NCBI GenBank assembly: GCA_009773615.1 | Contig: WSYA01000020.1 | Location: 1 to 34,327 of the forward strand | DNA from: Gallionellaceae bacterium | GTDB taxonomy: Bacteria > Pseudomonadota > Gammaproteobacteria > Burkholderiales > Gallionellaceae | DNA length: 34,327 nt | Direction: 5' to 3' | Shown here: positions 1 through 7,410 of the stretch, one piece after another | Position numbering within the stretch: the stretch's first letter is position 1 | Layout: each line of letters starts with the position of its first letter | Notes under the pieces: generated by a model | The model's input: the letters and a program-made list of their open reading frames with translations, nothing else | What the model was told of the DNA's origin: nothing | Databases searched by the model: none | Position numbers and translations under genes: made by a program

Positions 1-50
1 CTGGATCATCGTTCTCTCTTCAACACTCAACTGCTTGTATATTTTTCCCA

Positions 51-78
51 TGCAACATTTTCTCCCAAAAATGTTGCA
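51..78. repeat. Perfect 10-bp inverted repeat (operator or terminator hairpin)
   Basis: TGCAACATTT at 51-60 is repeated as its exact reverse complement at 69-78, with an 8-base spacer. The repeat lies just upstream of the candidate -35 box (80-85) of the lysine-rich protein gene. It could be a binding site for a dimeric repressor, possibly the ribbon-helix-helix-like product of that gene. It could also be the terminator hairpin of a gene left of the window, although the following T-run is broken. The palindrome is seen directly; both roles are inference. Confidence 0.6.
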
Positions 79-79
79 C

Positions 80-108
80 TTGGTTTTTGAGCGCGCCCCG
101 TATATACT
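80..108 (+). promoter_or_regulatory. Candidate sigma-70 promoter for the lysine-rich protein gene
   Basis: TTGGTT at 80-85 and TATACT at 103-108 are separated by exactly 17 bases. The -10 box matches 5 of 6 consensus positions; the -35 box is weaker. The start codon is 32 bases downstream of the -10 box, behind a strong Shine-Dalgarno sequence. The promoter directly abuts the 51-78 palindrome, a position suited to repression. Confidence 0.45.
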
Positions 109-140
109 GAATTCACCATACCCAAATTAAGGAGATCAGC

Positions 141-500
141 ATGACCGAAAATATCATCCCAACAAAGGCTGTTACAAAACCGCTAGCCAAAAAAACCCCT
201 GCGCCGCGCAAAGCGGCAGCACCTAAATCCACTGTCGCCAAGCCCGAAAAGAAAGCCAAGAAAGAGAAAAAAAACGAGGGCAAAATAAAAGTGGTGCGCG
301 ATAGCTTTACCATGCCGCAAGCGGATTACGACATCATCGCCGAGATCAAGCAAAAAGCGTTAAAAGCCGGGCTGCATGTGAAGAAAAGCGAATTGCTGCG
401 TGCGGGGCTGCAAGTTTTGGCCAAACTAACTGCCGCTCAGTTGAAGCAATCTATAGCCAATTTAGAGAAGATCAAAACCGGCCGCCCTGCCAAAACCTGA
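141..500 (+). CDS. Lysine/alanine/proline-rich small protein with ribbon-helix-helix-like C-terminus
   Basis: This 119-residue protein has two parts. Residues 1-50 are a low-complexity, strongly basic tail rich in Lys, Ala and Pro, like histone H1-type bacterial proteins. Residues about 52-97 look like a ribbon-helix-helix fold: a short strand (RDSFTMP), a helix (about 60-77) and a second helix beginning KKSELLRAGLQVL. The C-terminus ends in GRPAKT, which could grip the DNA minor groove. I do not know a named family for the whole protein. DNA binding, as a nucleoid-associated protein or autorepressor, is inferred from the composition and fold pattern. The start is secure because AAGGAG lies at 129-134, six bases before the ATG. 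The gene converges on ppk with only 12 bases between the stop codons. Both the tail and the palindrome upstream deserve attention. Confidence 0.75.
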   Translation: MTENIIPTKAVTKPLAKKTPAPRKAAAPKSTVAKPEKKAKKEKKNEGKIKVVRDSFTMPQADYDIIAEIKQKALKAGLHVKKSELLRAGLQVLAKLTAAQLKQSIANLEKIKTGRPAKT

Positions 501-512
501 ACCCGTCGAAAG

Positions 513-2606
513 CTACGCATTTTCAGCGGTGACGACAGGTTTGCTGGCCAGACTTTCCAGCAGCAATGTCTGCGCGCATTTCGGTGACGTGCTGCGCGTA
601 GTTTTCAAGTGCCAGCCTCCGTCACCGTCCATTTCCCACGCCTGACAATTATCTTGCAGGTAGGTTTTTAATCCCTCGTCGATAACACGCTTCTTCAGCT
701 TGTTATCTAGCAGCGGAAAACACGCCTCAATGCGACGGAAGAAGTTGCGATCCATCCAATCCGCACTCGACAGATAGACATCGTGCGCGAGATCGTTGCG
801 GAAATAAAAGATGCGCGTGTGTTCGAGGAAACGCCCGATAACGGAGCGCACGCTGATGTTGTCGGACAAACCCGGCACGCCCGGACGCAATGCGCATACG
901 CCGCGCACGATCAAATCGATCTTTACGCCCGCGCGCGAAGCTTCATACAGCGCCATGATGATCTCTGGTTCGAGCAGGGCATTCATCTTGGCAATAATCT
1001 GGGCATTCTTGCCGGCCTTGGCCAGTTTGGTTTCATTCTGAATCGCGCGCAGTACTTGGCTATGCAGCGAAAAAGGGGATTGCCACAAGTGTTTTAACTT
1101 GCTGGCTTTGCCCAATCCGGTGAGCTGGACGAATATCTGGTTCACATCGGAACACATATCTTCGTTGCAGGTGAACAGTCCGAAATCCGTGTAGAGCTTG
1201 GCGGTGCGCGGATGGTAGTTGCCGGTGCCCAGATGTACATAGCGCCGCAGCTTTCCATCTTCGCGGCGTATCACCATCAGCATTTTGGCATGTGTCTTGT
1301 GTCCGACTACGCCGTATACGACGTGCGCGCCCGCCTGTTCCAGACGGCTCGCCCAATTAATATTGGCCTCTTCATCGAAGCGCGCCAGCAATTCCACCAC
1401 CACCGTGACCTCTTTACCGCCTTGAGAGGCGGCAATGAGCGCTTCCATCAGGGCGGAATCCGCGCCGGTGCGGTAGACAGTTTGCTTGATGGAGACCACA
1501 TTAGGATCGGCAGCTGCCTGCTGGATGAAGTCGATCACCGGGCGAAAAGACTGATAGGGGTGATGCAGCAGCACATCGCCTTTGCGGATGAGCTTGAACA
1601 TGTCCGCGCCTTTTTTTTGCAGGCTGGGTGGCATGCCCGGCACAAAAGAAGGGAACTTCAAATCGTCGCGCTCTACCTCATCCGGTATACGCATCAATCG
1701 CACCAGATTGACCGGGCCATGCACGCGATACAAGTCCTCGGGCTGAAGATCGAATTGCTGCAACAAAAATTCGGACATTTCCGGCGTACAGTTATCCGCG
1801 ACTTCCAGACGTACCGCATCGCCGAAATGGCGCTGCGGCAACTCGCCCTGCAGGCTGATGCGCAAATTCTTTACTTCTTCTTCGTCCACGAACAGATCGC
1901 TATTGCGCGTGACGCGGAACTGATAACAGCCCAACACGTCCATTCCGGAAAATAATTCGCCGACATGCGCATGCAATATGGACGACAGGAACACAAAACC
2001 GTGTTCGCATCCCGCGATGTCGGACGGCATTTTGATCGCGCGCGGCAGTACGCGCGGGGCTTGCACTATGGCCTTGGCGGAATTGCGTCCAAAAGCATCT
2101 TTGCCGCTGAGCTCGACTGCAAAATTCAAGCTTTTGTTGAGCACGCGCGGAAAAGGGTGCGATGGATCTAACCCGATGGGGGTGAGTATCGGCATCACTT
2201 CGCGCAGAAAAAAATCTTTTACCCAAGCACTTTGCACTTCGTTCCAGTGCGTGCGGCGCAGAAAGTGCACACCCGCAGTCGCCAGTGTGGGAACCAGATC
2301 GTTATTGAAGATCTGATACTGTTGCTCGATGATTTTATGTGCCTGATCGCGTACCCGCTTGAGAATTTGCGGGGCATCGAGTCCGTCCGGGCCGGTAGTG
2401 ACTGCACCGAGCTTGACCTGCTCTTTTAATCCCGCCACTCGAATTTCAAAAAACTCGTCCAGATTACTGCTGACGATACACAGATATTTGAGGCGCTCCA
2501 GCGGCGGAATGTTGGGATTCTCAGCTTGTGCCAAAACGCGCCGGTTGAACTCCAGCAATCCGAGTTCCCGGTTCAGAAATTGTTGCGGGGGATATTTTTT
2601 TACCAC
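513..2606 (-). CDS. ppk: Polyphosphate kinase 1
   Basis: Ppk1 reversibly transfers the gamma-phosphate of ATP onto inorganic polyphosphate through a phosphohistidine intermediate. With the start chosen here the protein has 697 residues, normal for the family. The N-terminal domain begins almost at once with FLNRELGLLEFNRRVL. The first catalytic His is in the HAK motif near residue 439, followed by GTGNYHPRTAKLYTDFGLFT. The second conserved His is near 596, in EHTRIF. The reading frame stays open upstream to 2906, but that extension runs through yggX in another frame and has no family likeness. I therefore place the start at the GTG at 2606-2604, 14 bases after the yggX stop and behind an AGG eight bases upstream. 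It is the last gene of a leftward argA-yggX-ppk group. The start is inferred; the identity is firm. Confidence 0.95.
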   Translation of the reverse strand: MVKKYPPQQFLNRELGLLEFNRRVLAQAENPNIPPLERLKYLCIVSSNLDEFFEIRVAGLKEQVKLGAVTTGPDGLDAPQILKRVRDQAHKIIEQQYQIFNNDLVPTLATAGVHFLRRTHWNEVQSAWVKDFFLREVMPILTPIGLDPSHPFPRVLNKSLNFAVELSGKDAFGRNSAKAIVQAPRVLPRAIKMPSDIAGCEHGFVFLSSILHAHVGELFSGMDVLGCYQFRVTRNSDLFVDEEEVKNLRISLQGELPQRHFGDAVRLEVADNCTPEMSEFLLQQFDLQPEDLYRVHGPVNLVRLMRIPDEVERDDLKFPSFVPGMPPSLQKKGADMFKLIRKGDVLLHHPYQSFRPVIDFIQQAAADPNVVSIKQTVYRTGADSALMEALIAASQGGKEVTVVVELLARFDEEANINWASRLEQAGAHVVYGVVGHKTHAKMLMVIRREDGKLRRYVHLGTGNYHPRTAKLYTDFGLFTCNEDMCSDVNQIFVQLTGLGKASKLKHLWQSPFSLHSQVLRAIQNETKLAKAGKNAQIIAKMNALLEPEIIMALYEASRAGVKIDLIVRGVCALRPGVPGLSDNISVRSVIGRFLEHTRIFYFRNDLAHDVYLSSADWMDRNFFRRIEACFPLLDNKLKKRVIDEGLKTYLQDNCQAWEMDGDGGWHLKTTRSTSPKCAQTLLLESLASKPVVTAENA

Positions 2607-2620
2607 TTTGACGACCTGTT

Positions 2621-2893
2621 TTAGTGAGCTTGGGGGATGAATCCCGGCGGCATCTGAGTGCCGGCGCCAAAGAAATAATTCTCCATCTGTTCGGCCAGAT
2701 ACTTGCGGGCTTTCGCGTCCGCCAAGTTGAGCCGATTTTCGTTCACCAGCATGGTCTGAAATTTGATCCAGCCCTGCCACGCTTCCTTCGACACGTTCTC
2801 GTAGATCCGCTGTCCCAACGGCCCCGGGTATGTCGGACGATCCAACCCCTCCGCTTCGCGACCGAGTTTTACGCACTGCACCATTCTTGCCAT
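2621..2893 (-). CDS. yggX: Fe(2+)-trafficking / oxidative damage protection protein YggX
   Basis: This 90-residue cytoplasmic protein belongs to the YggX family, small proteins linked to iron handling and protection of iron-sulfur clusters from oxidative damage. The sequence carries the family hallmarks: a V[13 protein letters not shown] start with the conserved Cys at residue 7, P-Y-P-G-x-L-G-x-R-I-Y near 21-31, and the W-x-x-W-x-x-x-Q-T-M-L helix near 39-49. GGAG lies eight bases before the ATG. The stop is 14 bases before the ppk start, so the two genes are probably co-transcribed. A naive reading of the longest ppk frame hides this gene. Confidence 0.95.
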   Translation of the reverse strand: MARMVQCVKLGREAEGLDRPTYPGPLGQRIYENVSKEAWQGWIKFQTMLVNENRLNLADAKARKYLAEQMENYFFGAGTQMPPGFIPQAH

Positions 2894-2978
2894 TTATCGA
2901 CTCCATATCGGGTTAAATACTAAGCGTCTATTGTGACGCGCTGATGACAAGCTGTAACAATTGCCTGTCTGAACTATT

Positions 2979-4310
2979 TTATTTTAACGTTTTTATAAAC
3001 ACTTTCGAGCGGCGCTGATAGTTATACAGCGCTTTTTTCTCGGCGGGAAGCTGGCTCGGATCACCTTCTTTAAATCCGCGCTCGACAAACCAATGTGCCG
3101 TGCGCGTAGTCAATACGAACAATTTTTTGAAACGCTGCGCAAGCGCCTCCTTGCTCATGTGATTGAGCAGCGCATCCCCGTAACCGTGCCGACGATAATT
3201 GGCGTGAACGGCCATGCAGGCCAGTTCAGCCGCTTTTTCATCCGGGAACGGATACAAGGCACCACACCCGATAATGCGGTGGTCGTGTTCCATCACCACA
3301 AAACGCTCAATTTCGCGTTCCAGCAATTCGCGTGACCTCCGCACCAGAACACCCTCAGCTTCCAATGGTTGCAGCAGTTGCAAAATGCCTCCGACATCGT
3401 CGATAGTGGCATCGCGTATGGTGTTCAGCGTGCTTTCCACAACCATGCTGCCAATGCCGACATCAGAGAACAATTCTTGCAGCAGCGCACCATCCTGATG
3501 ACGGCTGATCAAATGAGTACGTGCGACACCGGCTTCGCAGGCGCGCACGGCACAAGGTAAAAATAGGCCCACATCGTCGGGCAGTTTGCGCTTACCGGAC
3601 AAGACCTCGTTGGCGGAGACGATGGTCAACTCGCGCAACAGTTTGCCCTGCTTGTCCATGACGCCGTCGGTATCCATCAGGAAGATCAGCTTGTCCGCAT
3701 CCAAAGCAATCGCCGTGGTCGTGGCGACATCTTCCAGCGTCAGATTGAACACTTCTCCGGTAGGCGAGTAGCCGAGCGGCGAAAGCAACACTACCTCATT
3801 GAACTCCAACCTATCCTTGATCGCGGCCACATCCACTTTACGCACACATCCGGTATGTAGCAGGTCTACGCCGTTGATTACACCCATCGGCTGCGCGGTA
3901 ATGAAGTTACCGCCGGCTACGCGAATATCCGCATTGGCCATCGGTGAATTGGCCAAGCCCATCGACAGCAATGCCTCAACCTCCAGGCGCGTGCGCCCGA
4001 CAGCCTCTTTCACGCATTGCAAAGTCTCGACATCGGTCAAACGGATGCCCTGATGGTAATGGTCGGAAATGTCGTTGCGCGACAGATGTTGTTCGATTTG
4101 AGGGCGTGCTCCATGCACCAACACCAGATGCACACCCAGGCTGGCAAGCAAATTGAAGTCGTGCGTAAGTTCGACGAACTTGCCGTCCGCCACGACTTCG
4201 CCGCCGAATGCGATGACAAACGTCTTGCCCCGGAACGCATTGATATAGGGTGCGACGGAGCGGAACCATGCAACGAACTCGGCGGGATTTTGGGCAGAAG
4301 ACTGTGACAT
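2979..4310 (-). CDS. argA: N-acetylglutamate synthase (amino-acid acetyltransferase)
   Basis: ArgA acetylates glutamate with acetyl-CoA, the first step of arginine synthesis, and is usually feedback-inhibited by arginine. The 443 residues match the classical ArgA length and two-domain plan. Residues about 20-290 form an amino-acid-kinase domain, with the early FVIAFGGEVV strand and LVLVHGARPQIE. Residues about 295-443 form a GNAT acetyltransferase domain, with the acetyl-CoA loop RRHGYG at 373-378 and the HWFVERGF segment near the end. No clear Shine-Dalgarno sequence precedes the ATG. The gene heads a leftward group with yggX 85 bases downstream and diverges from yjdM across a 157-base gap. 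The bifunctional ArgJ and an ArgB kinase are ruled out by the fused GNAT domain. Confidence 0.95.
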   Translation of the reverse strand: MSQSSAQNPAEFVAWFRSVAPYINAFRGKTFVIAFGGEVVADGKFVELTHDFNLLASLGVHLVLVHGARPQIEQHLSRNDISDHYHQGIRLTDVETLQCVKEAVGRTRLEVEALLSMGLANSPMANADIRVAGGNFITAQPMGVINGVDLLHTGCVRKVDVAAIKDRLEFNEVVLLSPLGYSPTGEVFNLTLEDVATTTAIALDADKLIFLMDTDGVMDKQGKLLRELTIVSANEVLSGKRKLPDDVGLFLPCAVRACEAGVARTHLISRHQDGALLQELFSDVGIGSMVVESTLNTIRDATIDDVGGILQLLQPLEAEGVLVRRSRELLEREIERFVVMEHDHRIIGCGALYPFPDEKAAELACMAVHANYRRHGYGDALLNHMSKEALAQRFKKLFVLTTRTAHWFVERGFKEGDPSQLPAEKKALYNYQRRSKVFIKTLK

Positions 4311-4345
4311 GATAATTGGGATTCAATGACAGTTGAGCAGCGCGC

Positions 4346-4375
4346 AGTATCCTGCAAGGCGGGCTTGGAGCGCAA
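4346..4375 (-). promoter_or_regulatory. Possible argA promoter
   Basis: On the minus strand TTGCGC (4375-4370) and GATACT (4351-4346) are separated by 18 bases, with the -10 box 35 bases before the argA start codon. Each box is only a partial consensus match, so this is a weak candidate. The divergent yjdM gene must also be served from the same 157-base gap, and I see no convincing promoter for it. Confidence 0.25.
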
Positions 4376-4467
4376 TAGCAGATCGCTGACTTTCGACCAC
4401 TTGGGTTTGCAGTATCATGCCAATCCCTCTAAATTCAAATTTTGCTAAATTTATTTCAGGAGTCTCC

Positions 4468-4809
4468 ATGAGCGGTTTACCCAAATGTCCCAAATGCGGT
4501 TCGGAATTCACTTACGAAGATGGCAGCAATTATGTCTGCCCCGAATGCGCATATGAATGGTCGAAGGACGCTCCCGTTGAGAGTGTTGAACAACAGCGCG
4601 TTATCCACGATGCCGTCGGCAACGTGCTTGCCGACGGCGACTCGATTACGGTGATCAAAGACTTGAAGGTCAAAGGGTCGTCTGCGGTGGTCAAGGTAGG
4701 AACCAAGGTGAAGAATATCCGTCTGGTCGAGGGCGACCATGACATCGACTGCAAGATCGACGGCATCGGTGCGATGTCGTTAAAGTCCGAGTTTGTGAAG
4801 AAAATATGA
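4468..4809 (+). CDS. yjdM: PhnA/YjdM family zinc-ribbon protein
   Basis: This 113-residue protein belongs to the YjdM (formerly PhnA) family. Despite the old name, it is not a proven phosphonate enzyme and its role is poorly defined. Residues 6-28 form a zinc ribbon with two CxxC pairs (CPKC and CPEC) followed by AYEW. The rest is the conserved PhnA beta domain with DGDSVT-like and [10 protein letters not shown] motifs, and [12 protein letters not shown] near residues 90-100. The frame is open to an ATG at 4417. I chose the ATG at 4468 because AGGAG lies at 4458-4462 and the protein then begins [11 protein letters not shown], as in the family. It overlaps the next gene by four bases (ATGA), which suggests translational coupling to the exported phosphoesterase. 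Confidence 0.9.
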   Translation: MSGLPKCPKCGSEFTYEDGSNYVCPECAYEWSKDAPVESVEQQRVIHDAVGNVLADGDSITVIKDLKVKGSSAVVKVGTKVKNIRLVEGDHDIDCKIDGIGAMSLKSEFVKKI

Positions 4810-5633
4810 TGCGTATTATCCTGTTAGCTCTGCTTCTGGCAACGCAAGTCGCTCTTGCTGCCGAGGCGTTGCCGCGCCCCGACCATATCGTCATCGTAGT
4901 GGAAGAGAACAAGTCTTTCTCCCAAATCATCGGCAACAAGCAGGCTCCTTACATCAACGCGCTCGCGCGGCGCGGCGCGCTGTTCACCAATTCTTATGGC
5001 GTCACCCATCCGAGCCAGCCGAATTATCTGGCTCTATTTTCCGGGACTACGCGCGGCATCGGCAGCAATGCCTGTCCGCTGAACTTAGCCGGAGACAACC
5101 TTGCCGCTGCTTTGATCGCGCGGAATCTGAGCTTCGTGAGTTACTCGGAATCCATGCCGGAGACTGGCTATGCGGGCTGCATGTATGGCGCTTATATGCG
5201 CAAGCACAACCCGGCGGCAAACTGGAAAGAACTGGCCGCATTCAACCAGCCGTTCAGCGCGTTTCCGCATGACTATGCCAAACTGCCCACCGTGTCTTTG
5301 GTAATGCCCGATCAGCTCAACGACATGCACGACGGTAGTATCGCGCGGGGTGATGCGTGGCTGGAAAAGAACTTGGAACAGTACGCGCAATGGGCAATGT
5401 CGCACAACAGTTTGCTGATCGTGACCTGGGATGAAGACGATGGCTCGGAAGGCAATCGTGTCGCTACGATGTTTGTGGGAGAAATGATCAAGCCCGGCAA
5501 TTCCATGCAGCGCATCAACCACTATTCGCTGTTGCGCATGCTCGCGGAAATGTATGGATTTCCCTTTTTGGGCGAAAGCGCCGGACAGAAATCGCTCACC
5601 GGCGTTTGGCTGAAGTCTGGCAAAACGCATTAA
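4806..5633 (+). CDS. Exported phosphoesterase family protein (acid phosphatase / phospholipase C-like)
   Basis: This 275-residue protein belongs to the alkaline-phosphatase-fold phosphoesterase family that includes AcpA and bacterial phospholipase C. An N-terminal signal peptide (about residues 1-19, cleavage after ALA) sends it to the periplasm. Family motifs are visible in order: IVVEENKSF at 30-38 with the metal-binding Glu-Asn, a THPSQPNYL block where the nucleophile lies, [10 protein letters not shown] in the middle, and TWDEDDG for the second metal site. The substrate cannot be told from sequence; a phosphomonoester or phospholipid head group is likely. The start overlaps the yjdM stop by ATGA. 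A second ATG lies immediately after the first, so the exact start may be 4809. Its pairing with yjdM hints at a phosphorus-scavenging theme, but that is inference. Confidence 0.8.
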   Translation: MMRIILLALLLATQVALAAEALPRPDHIVIVVEENKSFSQIIGNKQAPYINALARRGALFTNSYGVTHPSQPNYLALFSGTTRGIGSNACPLNLAGDNLAAALIARNLSFVSYSESMPETGYAGCMYGAYMRKHNPAANWKELAAFNQPFSAFPHDYAKLPTVSLVMPDQLNDMHDGSIARGDAWLEKNLEQYAQWAMSHNSLLIVTWDEDDGSEGNRVATMFVGEMIKPGNSMQRINHYSLLRMLAEMYGFPFLGESAGQKSLTGVWLKSGKTH

Positions 5634-5647
5634 TTCCACGTCAAGCT

Positions 5648-6304
5648 GTGAACATTGTTCTTGCTGCCTACATCCCGCCTTGCGACGATTTGGAGGTTAT
5701 CTACGCCGATGAATCTTTGCTGGTGGTAAACAAACCCGCCGGATTGCTGTCCGTGCCGGGACGCGGGACGGACAAGCAGGATTGTCTTTCTTCACGGCTT
5801 CAGCAAAAATTTAGCGACGCGTTGGTAGTGCATCGTCTGGATATGGCGACCTCCGGCTTGATGGTGTTTGCGCGCGGGATCGATATGCAACGTCGCTTGT
5901 CGCAGATGTTTCGCGAACGGGAAGTGGATAAACGCTATGTGGCTGTGGTGGCTGGCAAGATTGAACCCGTGACGGGTGAGGTGAATCTGCCTATCGTGGC
6001 GGATTGGACGAACCGACCATTGCGCAGAATCGATATGGCAATTGGCAAGCCTTCACTAACGCGCTATTCATTGCTGGCCTACGATGCGGGGTCCGATACC
6101 AGCCGCTTGGAACTTGAACCCGTCACCGGGCGCACTCATCAATTACGCGTACATATGGCAGCTATCGACCATCCCATTCTCGGCGATGCGTTATATGGTA
6201 ATGCGTATAATGCAACACGCTTGATGTTGCATGCCAGTTCAGTATGCTTCTCGCACCCGCTAAATGGCTCGCCTTTGAACTTCGTCAGACCGTTCTTGTC
6301 GTAA
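5648..6304 (+). CDS. rluA: RluA-type pseudouridine synthase
   Basis: This enzyme isomerises uridine to pseudouridine. In Escherichia coli RluA the targets are U746 of 23S rRNA and U32 of several tRNAs. The catalytic motif HRLDMATSG contains the conserved Asp (near residue 65). VNKPAGLLSVPGRG at the N-terminus and GRTHQLRVHMAAIDHPILGDALYG in the second half are diagnostic, and there is no S4 domain, which separates it from RluC and RluD. I chose the GTG at 5648, giving 218 residues as expected for RluA. The frame also contains a TTG at 5606 inside the upstream gene, which would add 14 unrelated residues. There is no good Shine-Dalgarno sequence, so translation may depend on the preceding gene, whose stop is 14 bases upstream. 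Confidence 0.85.
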   Translation: MNIVLAAYIPPCDDLEVIYADESLLVVNKPAGLLSVPGRGTDKQDCLSSRLQQKFSDALVVHRLDMATSGLMVFARGIDMQRRLSQMFREREVDKRYVAVVAGKIEPVTGEVNLPIVADWTNRPLRRIDMAIGKPSLTRYSLLAYDAGSDTSRLELEPVTGRTHQLRVHMAAIDHPILGDALYGNAYNATRLMLHASSVCFSHPLNGSPLNFVRPFLS

Positions 6305-6379
6305 ACTCGGTATTGAAGTTTATAATATCGTCATCATTTAGTGAGTACGCTTAATTTATCAACCACTTTGAGGAATTAC

Positions 6380-7231
6380 ATGAAACGTTTCTTGTTGTTA
6401 TTGACCATCGTTCTTTCCAGCCTTTCTTTGCTTGCAACCACTGCCGAAGCAAAACGTCTTGGGGGCGGCAGCAGCATCGGCAAGCAACGCTCCATGTCCC
6501 CGCAACAGACCCAGAAAGCCCCTACGGCCGCACCCGCACCGGCAGCTGCGCCTGCTACACCACCTGCTGCTGGCAATAAATGGCTCGGTCCTCTGGCCGG
6601 TCTGGCCATCGGCGCTGGTTTGGGTGCTTTATTCGCCAGCGGCGGATTAGGTGGATTGGGCGGCGCGATGGGCGGTATTTTGATGGCGCTAGCTGCCGGG
6701 GCCGTGGTGATGTTGCTGATCTCGATGTATCGCAAAAAACAGCAGTCTGCTATGCAATATTCCGGAGCGGGCGCGCCTTATGGAGGAACATCCGCACCTG
6801 CACAGCCATTTATGTCTGGAAGTGCCGCTCCGGTTGCCGCTATCGCTCCGAGCAGCATTCCTGCTGACTTTCCCGTGGAAGCTTTCCTGCGTAGCGCAAA
6901 GACTTCGTTCATCCGCTTGCAAGCCGCGAATGACCGCAAGGATCTGGACGATATCCGCGAATACACTACGCCGGAGATGTTTGCCGAGATCTCGATGCAG
7001 ATCCGCGAGCGCGATAATACTGCGCAAAAAACCGATGTCGTTTCGGTAAATGCCGAGCTGTTGGAAGTGGCGCAGGAGAACGATACAGCTATCGCCAGTG
7101 TGCGCATGAGCGGGCAATTGCGCGAAAACAACGGTTCACCCGAGAACTTCGACGAAGTCTGGCACGTGCAGAAAAACACCAAGGACGACAAAGCTGTCTG
7201 GCTGTTGAGCGGTATCCAACAGATTTCCTAA
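6380..7231 (+). CDS. Tim44-like domain membrane protein
   Basis: This 283-residue protein has the layout of bacterial Tim44-like proteins. A signal peptide (1-24, ending AEA) is followed by the typical KRLGGGSSIGKQR stretch. A Pro/Ala-rich linker (about 40-66) leads to a glycine-rich hydrophobic region (about 68-116) able to span the membrane. The Tim44-like domain covers about 165-283, starting near FPVEAFLRSAKTSFIRLQAANDRKDLDDIREYTTPEMF read as separate helices. Its function in bacteria is not settled; a membrane-associated scaffold or lipid-binding role is usually proposed from the mitochondrial Tim44 fold. The start at 6380 is preferred over the open frame from 6341 because AGGA lies at 6371-6374 and a signal peptide follows. 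A strong terminator directly follows, so this gene closes the yjdM-to-Tim44 group. Confidence 0.8.
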   Translation: MKRFLLLLTIVLSSLSLLATTAEAKRLGGGSSIGKQRSMSPQQTQKAPTAAPAPAAAPATPPAAGNKWLGPLAGLAIGAGLGALFASGGLGGLGGAMGGILMALAAGAVVMLLISMYRKKQQSAMQYSGAGAPYGGTSAPAQPFMSGSAAPVAAIAPSSIPADFPVEAFLRSAKTSFIRLQAANDRKDLDDIREYTTPEMFAEISMQIRERDNTAQKTDVVSVNAELLEVAQENDTAIASVRMSGQLRENNGSPENFDEVWHVQKNTKDDKAVWLLSGIQQIS

Positions 7232-7251
7232 ATTTGCATAGTCTTCCCCCA

Positions 7252-7285
7252 AACGGCGCGATTGGTATCGCGCCGTTTTGTTTTG
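7252..7285 (+). terminator. Rho-independent terminator after the Tim44-like gene
   Basis: AACGGCGCGAT at 7252-7262 pairs perfectly with ATCGCGCCGTT at 7267-7277 around a TGGT loop. The tail TTTTGTTTT follows on the plus strand. The 11-bp GC-rich stem begins 20 bases after the stop codon of the Tim44-like gene. It separates that gene from ubiB. Confidence 0.9.
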
Positions 7286-7410
7286 TAGCTTGCAAATACC
7301 TGCCATATCGTTGCTCCACGCTTGGTACAATTCGCCCGCTGTAGGCCAACAACCTACTGTTTGCATGTCCCGTTGAAGCCCTATCTTCTACGCAATGGAA
7401 AATCCTAGAA

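Noticed and set aside
1212-1955. Long plus-strand open frame of 247 codons
   Set aside because: It lies wholly antisense to the conserved core of ppk and its translation is His/Arg/Gln-rich without any family likeness.
2924-2939. GCGTC and GACGC hairpin between argA and yggX
   Set aside because: The five-bp stem lacks a proper T-run and argA and yggX are probably co-transcribed; no role could be supported.
4602-4610. TTATCCACG, a one-mismatch DnaA box
   Set aside because: It is single, inside the yjdM coding sequence and far from the origin; one-mismatch boxes are common by chance.
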